Source of the DNA: Epiperipatus broadwayi
Lineage: Eukaryota > Onychophora > Udeonychophora > Euonychophora > Peripatidae
Direction of reading: 5' to 3'
Assembly: GCA_028023455.1 (NCBI GenBank)
Contig: JAQFVV010000072.1
Location: forward strand, 2,624,501-2,688,500
DNA: 64,000 nt
Shown: positions 58,166-64,000 of the stretch, one piece after another
Position numbering within the stretch: the first letter of the stretch is position 1
Layout of the letters: every line of letters begins with the position of its first letter
Translations under genes and position numbers: made by a program
Notes under the pieces: generated by a model
What the model was told of the DNA's origin: nothing
What the model saw: the letters and a program-made list of their open reading frames with translations, nothing else
Databases searched by the model: none

Positions 58166-61031
58166 AATGTGATGTGATGTGATGTGATGTATTATGGCTT
58201 CTCCTTAAACGAAGTCAAGAATATCTCAGCAATTAAGCCCAGATAAACCTGTTAGCCACTTTCTTTTACATTCCCCACTCTAAATTTACCCATAATCTGC
58301 TCTATCCCATTTCCACAACATAATTTTTGTCAACTCTATAACCTTTATATCTAAATCCCCCTTATCTTTTCCCAAACCTAGCATAAAAACCAATAATTCA
58401 CTTTCTGTATAATCACTCTTTTCATATTTATTTTTCCACAACTTCATTATATGTACCCTTTCTGTTTTCAAACATTTACATTCAATTAACAAATGCCTAA
58501 TATTTTCAATTCCTTCCTTACATAATTTACAAAATAAATCACCCATATTTTTCCATTTACATGTATATTCTTTTGTAGCTAAAGATCCCGTTCGAGCCTT
58601 AAACAATAAACTACTTTCCTTACTATTATCATATATTAACTCACACCTAATATTCTGTTTATTTCTATATATATTTAAACTCTTTTTACTCTCCATACTA
58701 TTTCTCCATCTCTCTAACTCCCTAGTCTTTATTAATAAATTTATTCTTTTATCCCATTCCTTACTACTATAACACTCAATACTCCTCTTAACACAATCAT
58801 CCCATCTTTTGTACAAATATACTGATATAAATTCTTTATCCAAATCTTTTGCATAGCGCATTACCTTTCTCACCCATCTTGTTACCTGCCCTTTACTCAT
58901 AACCCAATTAAATACTATTTTAGCTATTCTTTTATTATCCATAAACTGCAATCTACCAAACATTTTCATTTTACTTTTTGCATCTCTCATATGAAAACTT
59001 GACCATCCCATTTCTCCTTGAATTGCCTCCCTTGCTGTCCATACTTCTGCATCCAATGCATGTCTTCCTACTTCCCTTTGAGTTTTTTCTAAATAATCTA
59101 ATATCTTTTTACTAACATATAATGCATCATTACCATATGTTAACCCTGCTACTGCAACTCCTTTCCATATAATTCTAGCTACATCATATTTATTATATGA
59201 AAATACTGTTAATTTCTTTATCAATCCCTTTCTTTTCTTTGCTTCATTTATCAATTTTTTCTCCCATTCATCCAAATAATTTTTCTGATTACTTAAAATA
59301 ATTCCCAAATAACTATATCTATTCACCACACTTAACTTAATATCTCCCAATAAAAATTCTACATCTTCTCTTTCCTCAGTATTAACCATCATTATATTTG
59401 ATTTTTCTTCACTAAATTTAATCCCCATCTCTTTACCCACCCTTGCACATGTCCTCAACATAACTTCCATATCTTCTCTTTTTTTCTGCACACAAAAATA
59501 TATCATCTGCAAAAAAAAAGACCTGACAAAATATATACTCCCTTACTACCTATTAACGGTATCTCTATCCCTCTTCCTAATCTTTCTATTGCTCTTTCCA
59601 TTTCACTCAAATACAACACAAACAAAATAGGTGACATAGGGCATCCTTGCCTTAGTCCCACACCATTTTTAACTTTAATTGATTCTATATTCTCTAATTG
59701 ATATATATATAATAATTATTTTCATATAATTTCTTAATAATATCTATTAAAGCTTCATCCATTCCCAAATTTGCTAAACTTATCCACAATCTATTTCTAT
59801 TTACTCTATCATATGCCTTCTCTATATCTATAAAACTCATATATAACTGTTTATCTGCATTCCTACTCATATCCATAAGTTGTGTAACTACAAATAAACT
59901 ATCTCCTATACGCCTATCTAATCTAAAACCTCCTTGCATTTCACCCACTACATTATTCCCTTCCATCCATTTTACAACTTTATTAGCAACCATATATGAG
60001 AAAACTTTATATAAAACTGATGTTACCGCTATCGGTCTATAATTATTCAACTTTCTATGATCCTTACCCTTTCCTTTAAATAATAACCTTACTCTTGTAT
60101 TACTCCAACTACTTGGGAAAACTCTATTCTGTGCCATTTTATTAAAACAGGATAATAATTTTACTTTTGCCCTATATCCTAAATTCATTACCATCTCTGC
60201 TGCCCATCCATCTAAACCTCTTGCCTTCCCACTTTTCAATTTCTTCTCTACCTCATTTAGTTCATTTTCTGAAAAACTAATATTCCCATTACTATATTCT
60301 TTCATATTTTCTAATATTCTATCATTCACATCTAACATCTTTTCTATATTCATTACATAACTATTTAAGATTCTCTCTAAATCTTCTCTAGAACTACACT
60401 CAGTTCCCTCATCATCTAGTAATACTAACTCTCTCTCCCCTACATTTCTCCTTTTAATATAATTCCAAAATTTTTTACTTCCATCTCTTCCACTTTTATT
60501 AATATCCTCCAACAATTTACTATTCAATTTCATTCTCTCTCTATAAATATCTATTTTAGCCAACTTCTTCTTTTCTAAGTACTTTTCCCATTTAGCATTA
60601 ATATCTTTTTCACTTTCCTTATTCTTAATAGCACACTTATATTCTCTACATGCTTCTTTCCTTTCTTTTACACTTTTACTAATTTTAATTTTTTTATTAC
60701 TTTTATTCTTTTCAATATTCTCACCTAAAACCCTATTTGCAACTTTTTCTACTTCCTTACACCAATCCTTATACTCATTCCCAACCCACTCTTCCATTAT
60801 TTCTTCAACTTGTATTTTATACTCTTCCAACTTATTCTTATCACTTACTCTCCATCCACATCTTTCACTATTATTTCTACTTTTATTTCTATTCTCCATC
60901 ACATTACTAACCATTTCAATTACAATGAAATTATGATCACTAGTGCATACTTTTTCTTCATTATCAAATACCTTAATTTTCCGTATTTTATTTATTCCCT
61001 CTTTCTCTACCAATACAATAGTGCCACCTAG
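58166..61031 (-). mobile_element. LINE C: 5'-truncated non-LTR retrotransposon with pentamer tail
   Basis: On the minus strand the element runs from about 61031, inside the APE nuclease, to a (CATCA)n-like tail seen as GATGTGATGTGATGTGATGT at 58166-58190. A second copy is split at 15350-15935 and 19253-19375, and a bare tail is at 33463-33516. The clade is not clear; an APE end, a reverse transcriptase and a CX2C...HX4C C-terminus are compatible with several groups. CACTAGGTGGCAC (minus strand, 61021-61033) marks the junction region. Confidence 0.85.
58286..61013 (-). pseudogene. LINE C ORF2: APE C-terminus, reverse transcriptase and zinc motif, frame-broken
   Basis: The first open block (61013-59694, minus) opens with TSDHNFIVIEM, the end of the APE domain, then a long charged linker, then reverse transcriptase motifs GKARGLDGWAAEM, LNNYRPIAVTSVLYK, MQGGFRLDRRIGDSLF and SFIDIEKAYDRVN. 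After a stop in a TA-rich spot near 59695 the coding shifts frame and continues with GVGLRQGCPMSPILF (about 59640) and the catalytic FADDIF near 59510, where a poly-T run breaks the frame again. The block 59512-58286 follows: GIKFSEEKSN, YSYLGIILS, AGLTYGNDALY, QREVGRHALD and CKLCKEGIENIRHLLIEC, a CX2C...HX4C motif. Length and order are otherwise complete from the nuclease end. Confidence 0.87.
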
Positions 61032-61089
61032 TGCCTGTGATGTTTTAATATAAAATATATGATAAATAAGTGCAATTCCTATTCTGGTA

Positions 61090-61700
61090 CAATCTATTGT
61101 AAGTTTGAATAATTAATATTTACTAGATGGCAGTGTATTTAATCCCCAACCTAATAACAGTTTACGGGCTTTTGGTTTTATCAATGAGGACTTGAAGTCA
61201 AAGCTGAAGTCAATGTAATTATGCATTGGCAACTATCTTTAACTTTTTTTCTTATAAACTAAAAGCCTGAAATTTAAAAACTCTTTAGATTTTTGTATCC
61301 AAACTAATTCTTTTGTAGATTTGTGATATGTCTGATTCCAGGTAAATAAATACTTTATTATCACCAGTTTTTTCACAGTTGTAGGCACCTTCCCTCTGGA
61401 TGACCATCTGAGTATCAACATAATGTCTCTAATTTTTGGCTTCACACAATATGTGATAAATTCTAACACAATCTATACTAAGGTTAAATAGTCAGTGATT
61501 TGCAGATGATAATGCAATTTGATCCACACACACATATTAATTTACAGTCTTTGCCTTTATCAGTGAGAATGATGAATTAAAGCTGTAACCAGTGCAACTA
61601 TGCATTTGTCAGCTAATTTTGTTTCCTTTTATGTTATCAAATTAAAAGCTTGAAATTCAAGCTCTCTATTTCTGTCTATATCTATAAATTTAATTTTATA
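61090..61700. repeat. Diverged direct repeat, two units of about 240 bp, spacing about 385 bp
   Basis: TCTATTGTAAGTTTGAATAA, TTTATCAATGAGGA, AATTATGCATTGGCAACTAT and AACTAAAAGCCTGAAATTTA (61095-61280) recur in altered form as TCTATACTAAGGTTAAATAG, TTTATCAGTGAGAA, AACTATGCATTTGTCAGCTA and TTAAAAGCTTGAAATTCAAG (61470-61660). No protein is visible. Confidence 0.6.
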
Positions 61701-62729
61701 GAAGCATATTTTTGTTGTGCCTCTATTCACAACATTCACCTTTTAACGAATATATAGCCAACTACAATTTAGTTCAGTGATTGAATGAAGAGCTCCTGGA
61801 ATTGTTAAAGTAAAATAAGTCTTATTTTGACAAAATGAATTGTACTAATATGGTGAAATTGTTACTTTAATGTGCAAATGTCACTTGTCCTCCCAAGTAA
61901 CTATGTATACAATTATTTATTAATAAATATTACAAGGCTAAAAACTGTTGCATTTTATTCGACTTCAGATATAGATTTCAAATGTAATAATACTCAAATA
62001 TAACTAACATTTTGACATAGTTGATGATATTCACACAATGTTATATTTTTAGAAATTATAAAATTATAGTTTCTGCCATTAAATAAGAATATATTAATAG
62101 TCCCTTTAGCTTTGAAAAAATAATAGAATGGTTTATTTTTTGGGGATTCATAAGCAGTTTGAGCACCAAAAGTGATAGAGCACGGCCATGATCTGTGATG
62201 AGAGTTTACTACATTAATTCTCATAGGGTAATGCTAATAAAAATTGCTTAAAGATCATTTATTCATTGGAAAATGGTTACTGAAAATTTGTAATAAATAT
62301 ACATTTATTAAATAAATTTAATTAAAATCTATGCTACATGATTTAGTGCAGTGGAAGAGAGGTAATGGCAAGATCTAAAGATCCATGGACCACAGCCTGG
62401 CTATCACTTCCTATTCAAATGCCATATGACCTCTCAAGCAATCAATTTTAGATCACAACATGACTATAAATATGATTTTAGAATTTAGAAAACTATGAAG
62501 CATTGGCCTTAAATGAAGACTGTTAATTGATTGAAATATATCTTAGTATGTCATCAGTAAAATTTTATTTATATTATTTATGTGTTTGAAAAGTAAAAGA
62601 ATAAATGCTAATTTAAGTTCTAGGAAAAAATAAGTGCATCCTGAATGGCCTTTCCTTTTTTCAAAAACTTTTTGGAAACAAGAGATTTATTGTAAATAAA
62701 TTATTGAACATATATAAATAGAACAGTAA
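61701..62729. other. AT-rich sequence without a gene
   Basis: The short minus frame at 61994-62224 has no recognisable domain. Confidence 0.5.
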
Positions 62730-62890
62730 TTAACTATTATATACAGTCTTTCAATTCACAGAAGTACTTTCGGTTAATTCCTTAAGCCTCCTGTTCTTCA
62801 ACTGCCTTTAAATTCAATGGCACTTGAGGAGGGTTAAGGAATTAATTGAAAGTACTCCTGCAAATTGAAAGATTGTATATAATAATTAAT
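62730..62890. repeat. 160-bp palindromic repeat
   Basis: ATATACAGTCTTTCAATTCA and AGAAGTACTTTCGGTTAATT on the left are mirrored by AATTAATTGAAAGTACTCCT and AAATTGAAAGATTGTATATA on the right. Centre near 62810. Confidence 0.8.
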
Positions 62891-62994
62891 TCCCTTTATA
62901 TTTATTATTTTTCTTGTTGTTACAATAGTTTTTAATTAGTGAAAATTTTATTTGTATTATATATATCTGTGTGTGAGAGAACAAACAAATATTA

Positions 62995-63262
62995 TTGACA
63001 TCATTGAAAGGATTAAGAGACTATAATGGAGTTGGGTTGGACATATTGCCAGAAGAGATGATAATCAATTGACAGTTGAAATCCCAAGAAATTACAAAAG
63101 ACCTAGAAAGAGAGCACATATGAGATAGATGGATGAAATAAGGAAATATGTTGGTATGGTGTGGAGTAGAGAGGCTAGAGATCGAAAAAGATGGATTGAA
63201 CTTGAAGAGACCTTCATCCTGCAGTTGATCAACAATGTTTGAAAATGATGAGGATGATGATA
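62995..63262 (+). pseudogene. RTE 3'-end fragment
   Basis: The conceptual reading IKRL-WSWVGHIARRDDN, RPRKRAHMR, then ARDRKRWIELEETFILQLI followed by a GATGAGGATGATGATATT tail matches the C-terminus and tail of the RTE family at 15947-19241. Stops interrupt it, and the 5' part is missing. Confidence 0.82.
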
Positions 63263-64000
63263 TTGAGGAGATTATTTATAATATATATTTATGAAAATAC
63301 ATCTTTTGTATTATGTTTTAATAAATATTATATATATATAAAGCAATAAAATATAAACATTGCTTAACTAGTTTTATAAATATAGTTTTCTGCATCTTGT
63401 ATGTTTTTTTTATATAAAATAAATTTTATTAATAGTAAATTATATACAATATATTTAACATAAAAAGATAAATTTAAGTTATATAACATATGCAACACAT
63501 CATATAAAAACACAGATAATCCAATAGCTGTTTAGGTAAATGAAGAATGTCAAATTTGAATGTGTAGCTGGAAAATGCATTTTATTTAAAAATCATAATA
63601 ATAAAATAAATACTATGGAATATATTAATGACTTTTCCCAAATTATTAATGCTTAATAATACATTCACAATAATATTTTAACTTTATTCATAGCATTTAT
63701 GTAGTCACCATAACTTTATTATGATTTATAAATGAGAGGCCTACTATATAACTTCCAATGTCTTGGTATCTCTGATGATCAATTTTGATAAGAGAAAATG
63801 AAATTTGTTGTACTTAAAAAAATTTCAAATATTATACATAAACTCAAGCATATGTCAAGTTTTACAATCAGATATTCAGGCAAAAATTACGTCAGGAACC
63901 TGTAGTCTTTCATTCACTTCTCTTCAGAAAATCACAGAATATAAATACTCTCGTTTATCTCTTATCAATCAAGAATCACTTTTAAGTTTATGTTGCCATG
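63263..64000. other. AT-rich sequence without a gene
   Basis: Nothing recognisable up to the window end. Confidence 0.5.

Overview
This is a 64 kb piece of AT-rich animal DNA, very probably from an invertebrate, with a 500-base run of N (14357-14856) that marks an assembly gap. The evidence for an animal is the mix of mobile elements: APE-type LINEs (RTE, CR1/L2-like and Tx1/L1-like), GIY-YIG Penelope-like elements, a Gypsy LTR element, Merlin, hAT-like and pogo-like DNA transposons, tRNA-derived SINEs and long (ATT)n and (GATA)n microsatellites. I cannot name the species. No complete host gene is recognisable, so this looks like an intergenic or intronic repeat graveyard. Two short exon-like stretches (50439-50603 minus, 38404-38743) are the only hints of non-transposon coding sequence, and both are weak.

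Layout. 0-4.9 kb: a 410-bp palindrome, a Penelope-like remnant inside inverted flanks, and a tRNA-like SINE. 4.9-8.5 kb: a truncated LINE relative (LINE A'), an unidentified K/N-rich coding-like tract, and Merlin copy 1. 8.5-14.3 kb: LINE A, with an intact ORF1 (zinc knuckles) and an ORF2 broken only by one TGA, running up to the gap. 15.3-19.4 kb: an old LINE C fragment on the minus strand, split by a 3.3-kb full-length RTE with an 11-bp target duplication. 19.4-39.9 kb: AT-rich filler with inverted-repeat units, SINE copies, a 150-bp pure (GATA)n core, a hammerhead-like 3' end and a hAT-type MITE. 39.9-45.05 kb: LINE D, a CR1/L2-like element with an uninterrupted 917-aa ORF2, sitting exactly between two (ATT)n arrays. 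45.1-48.3 kb: a Gypsy element (minus strand) with two LTRs and a 5-bp target duplication that has lost reverse transcriptase and RNase H. 48.7-49.6 kb: a twin-primed RTE copy next to a Penelope GIY-YIG tail. 51.1-52.1 kb: a pogo/Tigger-like MITE. 55.4-57.2 kb: a decayed RTE that hosts Merlin copy 2 (8-bp target duplication). 58.2-61.0 kb: the longest LINE C copy, minus strand. 63 kb: another RTE 3' end.

How the parts work together. The LINEs encode the APE nuclease and reverse transcriptase needed for target-primed reverse transcription, and the SINE-like units have tRNA-type promoters and would depend on such machinery. The Merlin copies keep matching ends and, in copy 2, an open transposase catalytic domain. 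The nesting gives a relative history: LINE C before RTE; RTE before Merlin; and a LINE C tail inserted into one copy of another repeat. The most unusual themes are (i) inverted-repeat units whose symmetry extends beyond the repeat family into locus-specific flanks, (ii) hammerhead-like cores, one of which folds as a plausible type I ribozyme, and (iii) an apparently intact LINE whose ORF1 carries 73-residue tandem repeats and whose flanks are both (ATT)n.
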